The notes under the pieces were generated by a model, which had not been told where the DNA came from, searched no databases, and saw only the letters and a list, made by a program, of their open reading frames with translations. Below, one piece after another: positions 30,766-40,432 of a stretch of 64,000 nt of DNA (its first letter is position 1; each line of letters starts with the position of its first letter). The DNA is from Lodderomyces elongisporus (taxonomy: Eukaryota; Ascomycota; Pichiomycetes; Serinales; Debaryomycetaceae), in contig NC_083676.1 in the NCBI RefSeq assembly GCF_030384665.1, positions 62,001-126,000 of the forward strand. The letters run 5' to 3'. Made by a program: the position numbers and the translations under genes.

Positions 30766-33138
30766 TTAGGGTTTGGGACCTGTGCGCGTTCTTCTTCTCC
30801 TTTTAGAAGCATTTGCAGCCATTTCCTCTTCAGCTTCCATATTCTCAACCTCGACTTCCATTGCATCCGGGTTATTACCATTAGTGGTTTTATCTTTGTC
30901 ATTGCTATGGTTAATGTTAGCAGTGCCTGTAGCTCCATGCTCTAGCTTTTTCAATAGCCGCTCTTGGTTTATCATTGACGTTGTATCCTCATACCTGACC
31001 TGCAGTGAGAAATCCTCGTCCCTTGTGATATCACCATTTTCTTCGTTTCGATTCTCATACACTGAACCCATTACACTATTTTCCCTACTAGGAACCAACT
31101 TATTTCTTATAGATTGTGGTGACCGGCCAACAAGTCTGCCGTACTTCTTCCTGGGGGTAATTTTACGTGGCGATGGAAGCTTAACCAGCCCATCATCTGT
31201 ATCTTCATCTATTCTATCACTTACTGACTTGGATTTAGGCGGAAGGTCGCCATAGTTTGTAGCGCCAGGCTTTGTCGATGTGAAATCACTCATGCTTTTA
31301 AGGTATTCCATCAATGATCTCGGTCTCGTATTATTTATTGGAGCATAAATGCACCATTTGGAATTGGTCAATTCCGGCATCATCATCTCCGACTTGTACT
31401 TGGACAACTCAAATATCTCCCATAAATACGCTAGGGATACTACTGGTATGCTCCACTTTTTGCAAGCCTCAATCTTGTTCTTTGCTGAAAGAAGCGAAAC
31501 AGATGACCCGCCAGATTGATAAACAGGGCAATTAAGAATGTCCGTGTTTTTGTATTCAAATAATTTAGGTGAATTCTTCATAAAACTTTCCTTAAAAAGA
31601 TTCACATTGAGCATGAGAATATCGCGGTCTTTAGATAACGTATCGCAATACTCAAAGTTCATAAATTTGATCAATTTTTCAATATGCAAAAGTTCAATAC
31701 CTGTAAACCCAGATGTAGAAACTTGGAATTTCCGAGTCGACGGCATCAAACCTTTTATTGGCTGGCCCCAAGTATCCAAAACCACCTTTTTGTAATATAT
31801 ACTTTTCTCGATAAAAAACTCAGTAACAACTTTCACATCGCTATTGGTAATCTTTTGCTTTAATGTTGAGGGTAATGGCTTCAAAACACTAGATGAGCGA
31901 CTACCACGTTTTGCAGGAATGATAATATGTGTAATTGAATCATCATTGACATCCTTCGTTATTTCTCCTTGATATCCCTCAATACCGCCGCTTAATAAAT
32001 TAGACTCCCTTGAATCAAATCCAACAAGTAAGAAATTAAAGCCCAAGAACAAGGTGCTTTTCGCAGTTTTTTTTTCTTGCTCTTCAACCTTTTGTTCCAA
32101 TTTTTCAACATCTTCAATGTTTTCAGTCTCACTCTCTTCGTCCCAAGCCTGATTCTCGGCATCTTTTTTCGTTTTGTTCTGTTCTGATGCAGATGCTGCG
32201 GTGGCTCTTGTTGATGCTACTGTAGTTGTTCCTGCTTCTTCTTCTGCTACTGCTCCTGCTCCTGCTATTGGCGCTTTTGCTGCCTTGGTGCGGTCCATTA
32301 TTGAATCCCAGATCTCTCTATTATTTGTTTTCTGAAGCGTCTTTGGTACATCCTTTGTAATTCCAGTTGATTGGAAAACGAGTTTTTTCTTGCGTGGTGG
32401 CGAGTTTTCCTTATTTTCCAAATCTTCCTTGTTTTCTTTACGTTTCCTCTTCTCTTCCACTAAGCTCTCCCAAACGGTGCATCCATTTGTGTATATTTCA
32501 TCGTTATTACTACTCAATGTATAGTCATTATAATCCAATGCCGCACCACGTAAGAGACTATCGTAGACCCATATGGGATGCACAACAGGTATTTTCCATT
32601 CGATTGCCTTGTTGTATCTTGTTCCTCGCGGATCTGCGCTAATCATACAAGTTTGATCATTCAGTAAAGATTCTTTGGCACTCCCACCGTGATCACTTAA
32701 TAAATGAGTTAAACCATTGCAATTGAAGTAGCTCATCTCTACCGCATCCCCTCTAAACCCACCAGCAGCTTCAAATAATTTCACAATTTGTGATTGTGTT
32801 AGGTCCGTTCGTGAAAGACACGCATTGATGTTGGCAAATATTGGTAGTTTATGTTCATCAAGTCGCAGTTGATCCACTTCTTCTCCTAATAGCCATGATT
32901 TGTAAATTTTTGAAACCGCATCCTCAGCTAAAAACACAATGTCTAATCGGTTTTTGACGCAGAATTGGTACTTCGGTGTATCTCGACTGCCCACTATCAA
33001 GTATTGCACATCAGTCATTAAATCATCGTATTGAATTCCTCCTAATGCCTTGACATATTTGTTGATCTCCCTCCTCAATTTGTTTTGCACGCCTGTACAA
33101 CAAAACGTAAGGCCCTCAAAGGGCTGTCTTGAGGTCAT
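30766..33138 (-). CDS. DPB11: Dpb11, BRCT scaffold for replication initiation and checkpoint
   Basis: TopBP1/Cut5/Rad4 family scaffold that binds phosphorylated Sld2 and Sld3 to start replication and activates Mec1. ATG at 33138, 790 residues (yeast 764). BRCT1 starts at residue 5 (PFEGLTFCCTGVQNKLRREI) and BRCT2 occupies about 120-215 (IEWKIPVVHPIWVYDSL). After a charged linker with an Ala-rich patch, BRCT3 starts near 365 (LGFNFLLVGFDS) and BRCT4 ends with EACKKWSIPVVSLAYLWEIF near 590. The C-terminal 190 residues are disordered and hold the region where the ATR/Mec1-activating segment would lie. A basic NLS-like end (SKRRRRTRTGPKP) closes the protein. Candidate MluI cell-cycle boxes lie upstream. 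Confidence 0.93.
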   Translation of the reverse strand: MTSRQPFEGLTFCCTGVQNKLRREINKYVKALGGIQYDDLMTDVQYLIVGSRDTPKYQFCVKNRLDIVFLAEDAVSKIYKSWLLGEEVDQLRLDEHKLPIFANINACLSRTDLTQSQIVKLFEAAGGFRGDAVEMSYFNCNGLTHLLSDHGGSAKESLLNDQTCMISADPRGTRYNKAIEWKIPVVHPIWVYDSLLRGAALDYNDYTLSSNNDEIYTNGCTVWESLVEEKRKRKENKEDLENKENSPPRKKKLVFQSTGITKDVPKTLQKTNNREIWDSIMDRTKAAKAPIAGAGAVAEEEAGTTTVASTRATAASASEQNKTKKDAENQAWDEESETENIEDVEKLEQKVEEQEKKTAKSTLFLGFNFLLVGFDSRESNLLSGGIEGYQGEITKDVNDDSITHIIIPAKRGSRSSSVLKPLPSTLKQKITNSDVKVVTEFFIEKSIYYKKVVLDTWGQPIKGLMPSTRKFQVSTSGFTGIELLHIEKLIKFMNFEYCDTLSKDRDILMLNVNLFKESFMKNSPKLFEYKNTDILNCPVYQSGGSSVSLLSAKNKIEACKKWSIPVVSLAYLWEIFELSKYKSEMMMPELTNSKWCIYAPINNTRPRSLMEYLKSMSDFTSTKPGATNYGDLPPKSKSVSDRIDEDTDDGLVKLPSPRKITPRKKYGRLVGRSPQSIRNKLVPSRENSVMGSVYENRNEENGDITRDEDFSLQVRYEDTTSMINQERLLKKLEHGATGTANINHSNDKDKTTNGNNPDAMEVEVENMEAEEEMAANASKRRRRTRTGPKP

Positions 33139-33606
33139 TTAGTACGTTCTTGCACTGATGATTCTACTATACTATTTAATGAAAAGCTTCACCTCTTGTA
33201 TGTATGATACAATTGTGGCATTTAATTTCTAATATGTTCTTTTTTTTTAGTACTGACTCGCGTGGAGTGACTGTGAAATCATTTGTCTTACATTTTTTCT
33301 TTACTTTTTTTGATCTTCGCGCAAAGAGTTACTACACGCGTCAGGCAAGAGAGTTTGTAGAATGAAATAATCCAGCAAACAATCGTGGCCGCACCAGTAG
33401 TACCAGAATCAGCTGTATCTACATTTGTACATATCCTGTAACAGGCAGCCACCATTGTTAGTGTGGTTACTTTATTAAATTGTGCAAATTATATATAGAA
33501 CTTCCGTTGGTCATTAAAAAATTACGGGATGGAAAAAGAAAGAAAGAAAGAAAGAAAGAAAGCTTAAGAAGAAATATAATTGCCCTACAAAATTCATTTG
33601 AAAAAG
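33139..33606. other. DPB11 promoter and 3' region of the next gene
   Basis: Holds three CGCG-containing sites upstream of DPB11 (about 33258, 33317 and 33336), a T-rich core promoter, and a GAAA microsatellite at about 33537-33562 near the 3' end of the neighbouring minus-strand gene. Confidence 0.55.
33336..33341. promoter_or_regulatory. MCB (MluI cell-cycle box) ACGCGT upstream of DPB11
   Basis: Exact ACGCGT palindrome about 200 bp upstream of the DPB11 start. TTCGCGC (about 33315-33321) and CTCGCGTG (about 33257-33264) lie nearer the gene. MBF drives G1/S genes, including replication factors, through this motif, so S-phase control of DPB11 is a reasonable inference. Confidence 0.5.
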
Positions 33607-34323
33607 CTACCCATTGCTCATGGCAGACTCGGCTGTCATGACTCCAGTAGCGCGGAACAATAAGTTACCCTCATTATCACTCTTATCAAAGAGTGAGTTT
33701 ATTGATGATTTACAAGATGTAGTGATGGGACAACGAAATGGATGTTGCTGCTGTAGTGGAATATTTACACCGAGGTCAGCTTTCTCAATTCGTTTCAAAC
33801 ATTGATGGGTAAACTCTGGTATAGCCAAATTCGTAGTTACATGTCGAGCAGGTGCAACATTTTGATAATCAAGCAAAGCAGTTGTATCATATGCAATGAC
33901 TCTAATTCTGTTTTTTAAATATTTTCGATATCTTTTCTTTGTCATGAAGAACTTCCGCAACTTTTGTTTAACCATATTTGTATAATTACGTCTATGGAGT
34001 TGTTGAAATGCTAGTGTTGGTGGTGGTGGTGATGATAGCGCTGTTGATAATGCTGTTGGTAGAGATGGTGGTAACAGTAAAGGTGATTGTAGCCGTTGCA
34101 CCTGTGGTTGAAACAGAGTTTCATCTTTATCTACTCCAATTTCAGCAACCCAGTTCTCTGAATATGGGTTATGACTTTGAAGTAGACCTATTTCATCTTT
34201 ATGTTCTTCTTCTTCTACTTCTACCTTCCTATCTTCTCCTGCTTTATCTCCATCATTTGTTGCAGTTGCCCAACTCAATTTGTGGTCTAATAGTTTGTGG
34301 TACTTTCTGATTTTCTTTAGCAT
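33607..34323 (-). CDS. Hypothetical protein, Lys/Arg-rich with acidic N-terminal part
   Basis: 238 residues from the first in-frame ATG at 34323 (the frame is open 27 more codons without an ATG). I do not recognise a family. The N-terminus (MLKKIRKYHKLLDHKLSW) is basic, followed by an acidic Glu/Asp stretch, a Leu/Pro/Ser-rich linker and then a strongly basic segment near residues 120-145 (KQKLRKFFMTKKRYRKYLKN). The C-terminal 90 residues are less biased (IRVIAYDTTALLDYQNVAPA, a Cys pair CPITTSC, and a SNG end). The basic patch could bind nucleic acid or a membrane, which is a guess. Probably a lineage-restricted gene. Confidence 0.6.
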   Translation of the reverse strand: MLKKIRKYHKLLDHKLSWATATNDGDKAGEDRKVEVEEEEHKDEIGLLQSHNPYSENWVAEIGVDKDETLFQPQVQRLQSPLLLPPSLPTALSTALSSPPPPTLAFQQLHRRNYTNMVKQKLRKFFMTKKRYRKYLKNRIRVIAYDTTALLDYQNVAPARHVTTNLAIPEFTHQCLKRIEKADLGVNIPLQQQHPFRCPITTSCKSSINSLFDKSDNEGNLLFRATGVMTAESAMSNG

Positions 34324-34907
34324 AACAAGAAAAACACAAACTTGATTATTGTGGGGAACGAGAAGGGTAAGCCTAAGTACCAGTTTCAAATAGACGTTCA
34401 ACAATAGATAAAAAATTGAATATTGCCTTGTATTTCAGTACACTTTGTAGAATCCGGTAAGTTTGATCAGAAGTCTAGTATATCTATGGTCCAAAAAGTT
34501 TTATGGCCAAAAAAAAATATTGGCAGCTAAAATTAATTGTTATATTAGTACCTCAACAACACACATCTAAATAATTCTAAATAAATATTTGTTTGATTTT
34601 GCAACCAAAATTTGTAACTTGAACACCACAAAAAAAAGAAAATTTTAAGTTGAGAACTATTTATAAATTTTTGTAATCACTTTTCGGCGTGGAAAATAAA
34701 CCAAACAAAGGAACAGCGATCAATACTGACAACATTATTTTTTTACAATAACAACAACTAAGGAACCGTATTCTTTGGTGACCAGTTTGAATACTTGAAA
34801 TCAACTACAAGAATAGACAAACAATTTGATAAAAAAAGAAATTGGGAGACAACCAATGGCTCTTTACACATTCATGATAATAATGAGAACAAAAAATTAA
34901 ATGAAAT
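34324..34907. other. Intergenic between hypothetical gene and tRNA-Ile
   Basis: AT-rich promoter region of the hypothetical gene plus the 3' flank of the first tRNA. The plus strand next to the tRNA has A-runs (AAAAAATTAA at 34891-34900), which are the T-rich Pol III terminator on the minus strand. No repeat or LTR recognised. Confidence 0.5.
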
Positions 34908-34981
34908 TGGTCCCTAGCAGGATCGAACTGCTGATCTTGGCGTTATTAGCACCACGCCTTAACCAACTGGGCCAAGGGACC
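34908..34981 (-). tRNA. tRNA-Ile(AAU), copy 1
   Basis: A 74-nt cloverleaf on the minus strand beginning GGTCCCTTGGCCCAG. The anticodon loop is CTAATAA (anticodon AAT, read as IAU after editing), the T arm has GGTTCGATCC-type pairing (GTTCGATCCTGC), and the acceptor stem GGTCCC/GGGACC pairs perfectly with discriminator A. No intron. CCA is not encoded. Its sequence is identical to copy 2 at 36979-37052. Confidence 0.97.
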
Positions 34982-35599
34982 GGAATTCGGGTTTTTCTGC
35001 TATACACATCTTTACCATCAATATAAAAACCAAGTGAGGCTAGGTTCACAGATTTTAGGAGGAACCCTTTTCCCCTAGTGCATGAAATTCGTTGATACAA
35101 CTGTAAAATGACTTATTACGAACAGATTTGCCAAAACAGCATACATTATCACCAAATTTTCAAAAAAGGGGGAAAATTTCAGAAAACACAACAACAACAT
35201 TAACTCGTATGGTTCTTGATAGTTCTAGCGCAGGTTAACTACGAATTTTGTTGTAGTACGAGAGAATACATAAACACGAGAAAGAAGAAAATAAAATAAA
35301 AAATAAATTACTCAGGTAAACTTATTGTGCTTGCCCCGCATACATATTATCTTTTTGTATACACTTTAAAAAATAAAGTTCAACAAAATATGATTGGACT
35401 CTAATACGAAATTGATCGTCTAAAACCATACACATTCAACTAACCCAGCTATACATATTTATATTTATATCTAAACATATAAATACCAAGGACAACTACC
35501 TGAAGCTGTGGGTTAAAAGACGCATCATTTTCAAAAAGTATTCGATAGTGAGGGCGTTTATTCAGTATCTTATCAACCATCTTATTACCATTATCAGCA
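34982..35599. other. Region between tRNA-Ile copy 1 and the Gag-like gene
   Basis: This is the 5' flank of the tRNA and the upstream region of the Gag-like gene. I looked for a Ty3-type LTR (TG...CA ends, copy beyond the gene) and a tRNA-primer binding site next to it and saw neither. TATA-like AT blocks at about 35455-35485 could serve as the Gag promoter. Confidence 0.45.
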
Positions 35600-36433
35600 A
35601 TGAGTAGCGAAATTCACAAAATGGATATCGACACCTTGAAACAATCAAAAGAAATGCTTGTTCTTATGGAGTTGTATAAAATGCGATTAGATTTTACAAA
35701 GCTATTTATAGAGACTTTAGAGAAAAAGAGACTCGAGGCATTATTTGGTACCTATATACGTCTTCCTATATTAAACAATCCTAGAAACCCTGAAAAGTTG
35801 ATGCATTTTATAAAAGAGGTAGAAATGAATTCATGCTATTATCCACGGTTTGAGAAGGATAGAGTGAAGTGCGCTGTTTGGCATATGACTCAAGATACCA
35901 TCGACTTCTTGCTCACGCTCCACCCGAAATTATTGCAGGCTAACTGGCATGAGTTCAAAGCAATACTTTGTAATACTTTCTTGAACCCTAATTTTGTTGC
36001 AAAAAAGAAAAGAGAGTTAATGAATTTGCAGCAAGTTACCACAGTGGAACAGTACGAGGAAAAGTTTTTACTGATTAAAGCTTATTTACATCAAGATGAC
36101 GAGAATGTTATGTTTTTTAAAAGGTTGTTTGTGAAGGGGTTGAAACCAGAAATTCGTCAGTTTGTAATTAAAGAGCTCTTTGATGATGAGGTATCCCTTA
36201 TTGAAACTGCCACTGCAGCTATCAGAGCGGAGTCGATGCTCTCCTTTCTGAGGGAGATGTCATCTGATTATGAGCCAGGTTACTCTCGTGATCACTATAC
36301 GCCAAGGGAACAAGTTGACTCGTCATCCAGGAAACTCACTCCAAAACAGAAGAAAGTACTTATGGCCAATGGAGGCTGCTTCAAATGTCGCAAGATTGGC
36401 CACAAAATCAGGGACTGTCCCATGGCAAACTGA
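35600..36433 (+). CDS. Stand-alone Ty3/gypsy-like Gag protein with zinc knuckle
   Basis: An intact 277-residue frame with ATG at 35600. The middle (WHEFKAILCNTFLNP, then VEQYEEKFLLIKAYL and FVKGLKPEIRQFV) follows the retrotransposon Gag capsid pattern of Ty3/gypsy elements. The C-terminus carries one CCHC zinc knuckle, CFKCRKIGHKIRDC (residues 260-273, CX2CX4HX4C), four residues before the stop. No protease, reverse transcriptase or integrase follows in any frame, and no LTR was seen. It is therefore either a truncated element that kept an open gag, or a domesticated Gag gene. It lies between two tRNA-Ile genes, the usual landing zone of Ty3-type elements. Domestication is inference from the intact frame. 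Confidence 0.85.
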   Translation: MSSEIHKMDIDTLKQSKEMLVLMELYKMRLDFTKLFIETLEKKRLEALFGTYIRLPILNNPRNPEKLMHFIKEVEMNSCYYPRFEKDRVKCAVWHMTQDTIDFLLTLHPKLLQANWHEFKAILCNTFLNPNFVAKKKRELMNLQQVTTVEQYEEKFLLIKAYLHQDDENVMFFKRLFVKGLKPEIRQFVIKELFDDEVSLIETATAAIRAESMLSFLREMSSDYEPGYSRDHYTPREQVDSSSRKLTPKQKKVLMANGGCFKCRKIGHKIRDCPMAN

Positions 36434-36978
36434 TGTGATACGTGAACTTTGTGATTTTCATAACCTTTTTCTACCAAGCCTCGTTACATCGAAAAGGGAA
36501 AACAATTCAATTTGCTAGAGGATAGCAGTAAATTATATATAATATGAGCATTTCAATTCTTTAAATTCTTTAAATTCTTTTAGTTCTTTTAGTTCTTTTA
36601 TCTTTAACTTTTTTTTTCTTCACCTTTTAATTTATGCAATAGCTACTTAACCTGTTTACGAAATTGACTTGAAAAACCAAACCTATTGGAATTCTCTACA
36701 TGTAAAAACTTGGTGTTATATGCGTAAGCACAACATTAAAAAAAATGAAATAGAAACAAACAAAAAAAAAAAAAGAGAGAAACCAATAAATAATCAAATA
36801 CAGTTACAAATCTTCAAGTATAGAAATACACAAACAAGGCTAAACATCAATCCATTACATCATCATCCTTTAAAGCACTACAATTTAGCAGCTTCAAATC
36901 CTCTGTAATGCAAAAAAAAAAGAAAAACGTAGAAAAAAGAGAGGTGGATCAAAGTTTTTTGAAAAAAATAAATAAAAT
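36434..36978. other. Region between the Gag-like gene and tRNA-Ile copy 2
   Basis: Contains a short direct repeat of AATTCTTT/AGTTCTTTT units at about 36555-36600, then AT-rich sequence. In the first 90 bp after the stop one other frame stays open, but it shows no protease or polymerase motif. No LTR seen. An AAATAAATAAAA block abuts the tRNA as its terminator. Confidence 0.45.
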
Positions 36979-37052
36979 TGGTCCCTAGCAGGATCGAACT
37001 GCTGATCTTGGCGTTATTAGCACCACGCCTTAACCAACTGGGCCAAGGGACC
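36979..37052 (-). tRNA. tRNA-Ile(AAU), copy 2
   Basis: Identical over all 74 nt to copy 1 at 34908-34981, same strand, 2071 bp away. Intact acceptor stem, anticodon AAT and T loop; no intron. The flanks differ from copy 1 beyond a few bases, apart from the A-rich (Pol III terminator) side. Confidence 0.97.
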
Positions 37053-37448
37053 ATTTCGTTGGAGTTGAAAGTACCCTTAAAATCCAAACAGAAGCAATAG
37101 TAATAGACACTCTAGCATAATAATGTATGATTAGTAATAATTTTAGTTGTATATACTCTTGAGTTTTAGATATTCTATTCTACACAATTATTGAAGCTTC
37201 TCAACGCAATAGAACCCACAAAGTTCTTTTAGATAAACACATACAAAGACACAGACACAATTACCCCTCTATTATTTCATGAATTTTTTACCAAAATCAG
37301 TTTGTAACAATTGCTATAAAAACAATGGATATTAAGTTTGTAGACTAATGCCTATTTATCATCCACATTTTATCAATGATAATTTTTGAAAAAAAAAAAA
37401 ACAAAAGAAAGTAAAATAAAACAAATAAATTGTTCTACAGTTTTTTAT
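37053..37448. other. Intergenic between tRNA-Ile copy 2 and PNG1
   Basis: 5' flank of the tRNA and 3' region of PNG1. AT-rich; no further feature recognised. Confidence 0.5.
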
Positions 37449-38639
37449 TTAATGACCGTCTTCTCCTCGCGCTTTGGTCCACTCAGCAGATCCCGTTTGT
37501 CTACCTCTTGGAACATCATTACCTCCTTCCAGAGATGTTTTCGATGGCTTGACATCACCTTCTTTCAATGCAATTTGTTCCCTGTTTCTTGGTATTATTA
37601 CTTCATGGTATATCAGTTTTAACGCATCGCTATCAGAAAAGCCCTGATCTTTCAAATTTTGGTATTTCTGCACCAATTTTCTGGCATTTACCCACTTCAA
37701 AGTTTTTGCAACTAATTTAGGATCAACAATACTTTGCTGAGGTATTTGCTTTTCCTTTGTGATGTATTTCTTACTCAAATCAACTACACTATTCATGTTG
37801 AACCCTAGCACATATGACATTTTTTTACCCCAGTTCTCACAGTACAACAAAGGTTCATCAAACGCAGCTTCGCAGGGATCTAAATGGACCCATTTTTGTA
37901 AACCAAGGGAAAAGTATTCTACCCATACATGATCCTCCTGGTTCCAAACGAATCGTACTCTATCTTTACCACCATCGCCAATTAGTGCTTCAAGAATAAG
38001 CAAAAAACAATTGACCCACTCACCGCATCTTCCTTTTTTGGTTTCAAGTAATGATACAGGATTATTGATCCTTGGAAACACAATCTCTTTACCGCACTTT
38101 TGACATTCGTAAACTTCAATAATGGAAATCTTTTGTGGATTGGGGGCAGTTGACGGCATTCGCCTTGCACCTTTGCCTATAGCTTTATCTGAACCGCAAG
38201 AACATTTTGGCGTATTAACCCATTCAAAGAAATCATGCTTGAAATATCGTAAAATCTCCTTAACGACAAGATCATCGTATTTTAAATTTGCGGTTGCGCC
38301 TTTATTCTCTTTTCCTTGTTTTCCTTGTTTTTCCTCTTCTTGTTTTTCTTCTTCATTTCCCTTTTTCTTATCCTTTTCCTTTTCATTCTCCTGTTCAAGC
38401 TTATCAATGTTTTCGTAGATCTTTGCCAAGTCAATTGCATCAAGCGCAGCATCGATAGCTTTTTGATCTTTGTGTGATAATAGATAATTCACATTTGAGT
38501 GGATTGCATTTACAACAGGCCGATTTGCCGTCGATTGAATGGGCTTGATATCATTTGCTACTTTGATGGAGTGTGAAAGTTGCAACTTGGCATAACTGTT
38601 GATGAGTTTCTCTGATAATGATTTGAAGTCGGTTGTCAT
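37449..38639 (-). CDS. PNG1: Png1, cytosolic peptide:N-glycanase
   Basis: Deglycosylates misfolded glycoproteins in the cytosol during ER-associated degradation, cutting the Asn-GlcNAc bond. ATG at 38639, 396 residues, near the yeast length of about 363. The transglutaminase-like core has the full catalytic triad: Cys205 in GRCGEWVN, His237 in EDHVWVEYF and Asp254 in HLDPCE. The zinc-binding cysteines precede it (CSCGS and CQKCGKE). An unusual highly charged Lys/Glu insert lies near residues 80-115, upstream of the core. The last 45 residues look disordered. In the family the enzyme works with the Rad23 adaptor and the proteasome. It is in tandem with TRM10, about 500 bp apart. Confidence 0.95.
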   Translation of the reverse strand: MTTDFKSLSEKLINSYAKLQLSHSIKVANDIKPIQSTANRPVVNAIHSNVNYLLSHKDQKAIDAALDAIDLAKIYENIDKLEQENEKEKDKKKGNEEEKQEEEKQGKQGKENKGATANLKYDDLVVKEILRYFKHDFFEWVNTPKCSCGSDKAIGKGARRMPSTAPNPQKISIIEVYECQKCGKEIVFPRINNPVSLLETKKGRCGEWVNCFLLILEALIGDGGKDRVRFVWNQEDHVWVEYFSLGLQKWVHLDPCEAAFDEPLLYCENWGKKMSYVLGFNMNSVVDLSKKYITKEKQIPQQSIVDPKLVAKTLKWVNARKLVQKYQNLKDQGFSDSDALKLIYHEVIIPRNREQIALKEGDVKPSKTSLEGGNDVPRGRQTGSAEWTKARGEDGH

Positions 38640-39136
38640 TCAATGTTTGTCGTGAGTGGCCAATAAAATAGGAACAAAAAAAAAAAGAAAAAAAGAAAGA
38701 GATGTAACTATACTGACAAAGTGTGCTTTTTAATTTTAGTTTTCAAAACTTCTGTAGAAGGTATGGTTGGTTCTCTTTGTATATCTCGTGGTTGCTTAAT
38801 TTATCTGCCAGATTGAATCACTACAAGTATGTAAAAATACATGGGTATATTCTCTATCTTATTTGGAACTGCGAAACGCGGGTGAAAGTCACGCCGCACA
38901 TTTTTTACCCACCTCTTTTTCTCTCTCTCTCCATACATATATAATCACCAGATATTATCTTATAAAATATCTCTAAAAGCTAAAACTACAAAATGAAAAT
39001 AAAAGCAAAGAAGTTCAGATAAACATATTTTCGTATTTTATGGTTATGCACACATCTATAAAGCTTCTAGCTCATCCTTACCTTACCTTTCCTTTCCTTT
39101 TTCTCTTTTTTTCTTTTTCTTCCTCTGTTGATTACA
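38640..39136. other. Intergenic between PNG1 and TRM10
   Basis: PNG1 promoter (side of 38640) and TRM10 3' region. Contains a poly(A) stretch at about 38677-38698 and CT-rich DNA; nothing further recognised. Confidence 0.5.
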
Positions 39137-40018
39137 TCAAGAACCCTCTTCTGTAGCAGCTGGTGCCGGGTACTTGTTTGCAATCTTTCTAGGAGGCAAT
39201 ACCTTGTTAAATGCAATTCCCCAATTTCTCGATTCAAACCATCGACAACAAATCTCATAAACATGCGATGTGACCAATACAGCACGACTATTGATCTTGA
39301 TGTATTTCCCAATAGGCAATCTTGCGACTCTTATCCCCATTTTCTTGGCTTTGTCTGCACACAAATTCTTATATCGATTTCTATCAACAATCCCTCCTAT
39401 GATGTATGTATGGTCAGGCTTGAGTTCCTCAACCTCTTCTTCAGTGTCTGCAGTCAAATATACAAATTTGTCTTTGTTTTCCAGTGTAACCAATTCACTC
39501 AATTTTTTTTCGGTGAAATTGATACCTTGCCATTTCTTGTAATCAGCAAGTGAAGTATCAAACCGTTCTTTCAACTGTTTGTCAAATGAAGCAATCTGGA
39601 TTGGTAAATTGTATTCGCTCTGTTTCATTATCGCATAGCTCAGCTTGATTTGGTTTGAAAGTGAAATAATCTCCTTTTTCAACATCAAGTCATCAAATTC
39701 ACAATCAATGACAATCTTCACCTCGGAATCTTTTTGTTCCTGATTTATTCGATCAAGGATGAGCTTGCGGTACTCTGGATCATTCCGCATTCTTTCTGCC
39801 CTTCGAGCACGTTGTTGACGTCTTTTTTCCCGCTCAGCAGCCTTGTATTCTTCTTTAGTTGCTTCATGTTCCTGTTCTTTACGCTGTTTTTTCCATTCCC
39901 GTCGGCTCATTCCTTCAGGGATGACTTCATTTTGACGTTCTTGTCTCCTTCGCTCAATTTCCTCCGGTGAAGGAATATTTTTTACTTTCTTAGGATGTTG
40001 AGGAGGTTGTGGTTCCAT
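39137..40018 (-). CDS. TRM10: Trm10, tRNA (guanine-9) N1-methyltransferase
   Basis: SPOUT-fold methyltransferase that makes m1G at position 9 of tRNAs. ATG at 40018, 293 residues, the same size as the budding-yeast enzyme. The N-terminal 80 residues are very basic and charged (REWKKQRKEQE, EREKRRQQRARRAERM), as is usual for tRNA contact. The catalytic part starts at VKIVIDCEFDDLM. The signature YIIGGIVDRNRYKNLC near residue 205 contains the conserved Asp proposed as catalytic, and the SAM-knot end follows (RVARLPIGKYIKI, LVTSHVYEI). The tail is short and ends in EEGS. Confidence 0.95.
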   Translation of the reverse strand: MEPQPPQHPKKVKNIPSPEEIERRRQERQNEVIPEGMSRREWKKQRKEQEHEATKEEYKAAEREKRRQQRARRAERMRNDPEYRKLILDRINQEQKDSEVKIVIDCEFDDLMLKKEIISLSNQIKLSYAIMKQSEYNLPIQIASFDKQLKERFDTSLADYKKWQGINFTEKKLSELVTLENKDKFVYLTADTEEEVEELKPDHTYIIGGIVDRNRYKNLCADKAKKMGIRVARLPIGKYIKINSRAVLVTSHVYEICCRWFESRNWGIAFNKVLPPRKIANKYPAPAATEEGS

Positions 40019-40432
40019 TGTTTAAACAAAAGCGGAAAGTGGTGGAATTGATGAAATGAATAAAAAGGTGCTTAGTGAATAGTAACACATTCAACTAAGG
40101 AACCGGGAAAAAGAAAAAGAAAATTATTCAAACTGCAAGTTTGTGAAGAGAAACCAATTTTTATTTTTTTAATAAAAAAAAAAAGAAAAAAAATAATAAT
40201 TATAAATAAATAAATAAATAAATAAATATAATCCTTTTTTCTGTCCCTATTCTATTTTTCGCAGCCAAAATAGCTTCAACATCACCGACTACAGTAACAA
40301 AAAACTGTTCATTTTCCTTCTTCCCTTCTTCCCTTCCTTTTACAACAAAAAAAGTTTCTTAAATTTTAGGTCTAGTATAATATTTCAATATTGATTCTTT
40401 AATCCCTTGTTTCTAATATTAAGCTAGCTAGT
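40019..40432. other. Intergenic between TRM10 and the GIT permease gene
   Basis: TRM10 promoter and 3' region of the permease gene. AAAT repeats at about 40203-40229 and poly(A) at about 40173-40190. No gene. Confidence 0.5.

Noticed and set aside
36434..36518. Possible frameshifted pol continuation after the Gag-like gene
   Set aside because: One frame stays open for about 28 codons past the stop but shows no protease or polymerase motif, so it is not evidence for a Gag-Pol arrangement.
34908..37052. Simple tandem duplication of a 2-kb unit explaining the twin tRNAs
   Set aside because: Identity stops almost at the tRNA ends; the flanks do not match beyond a few AT-rich bases, so a large recent duplication is not supported by eye.
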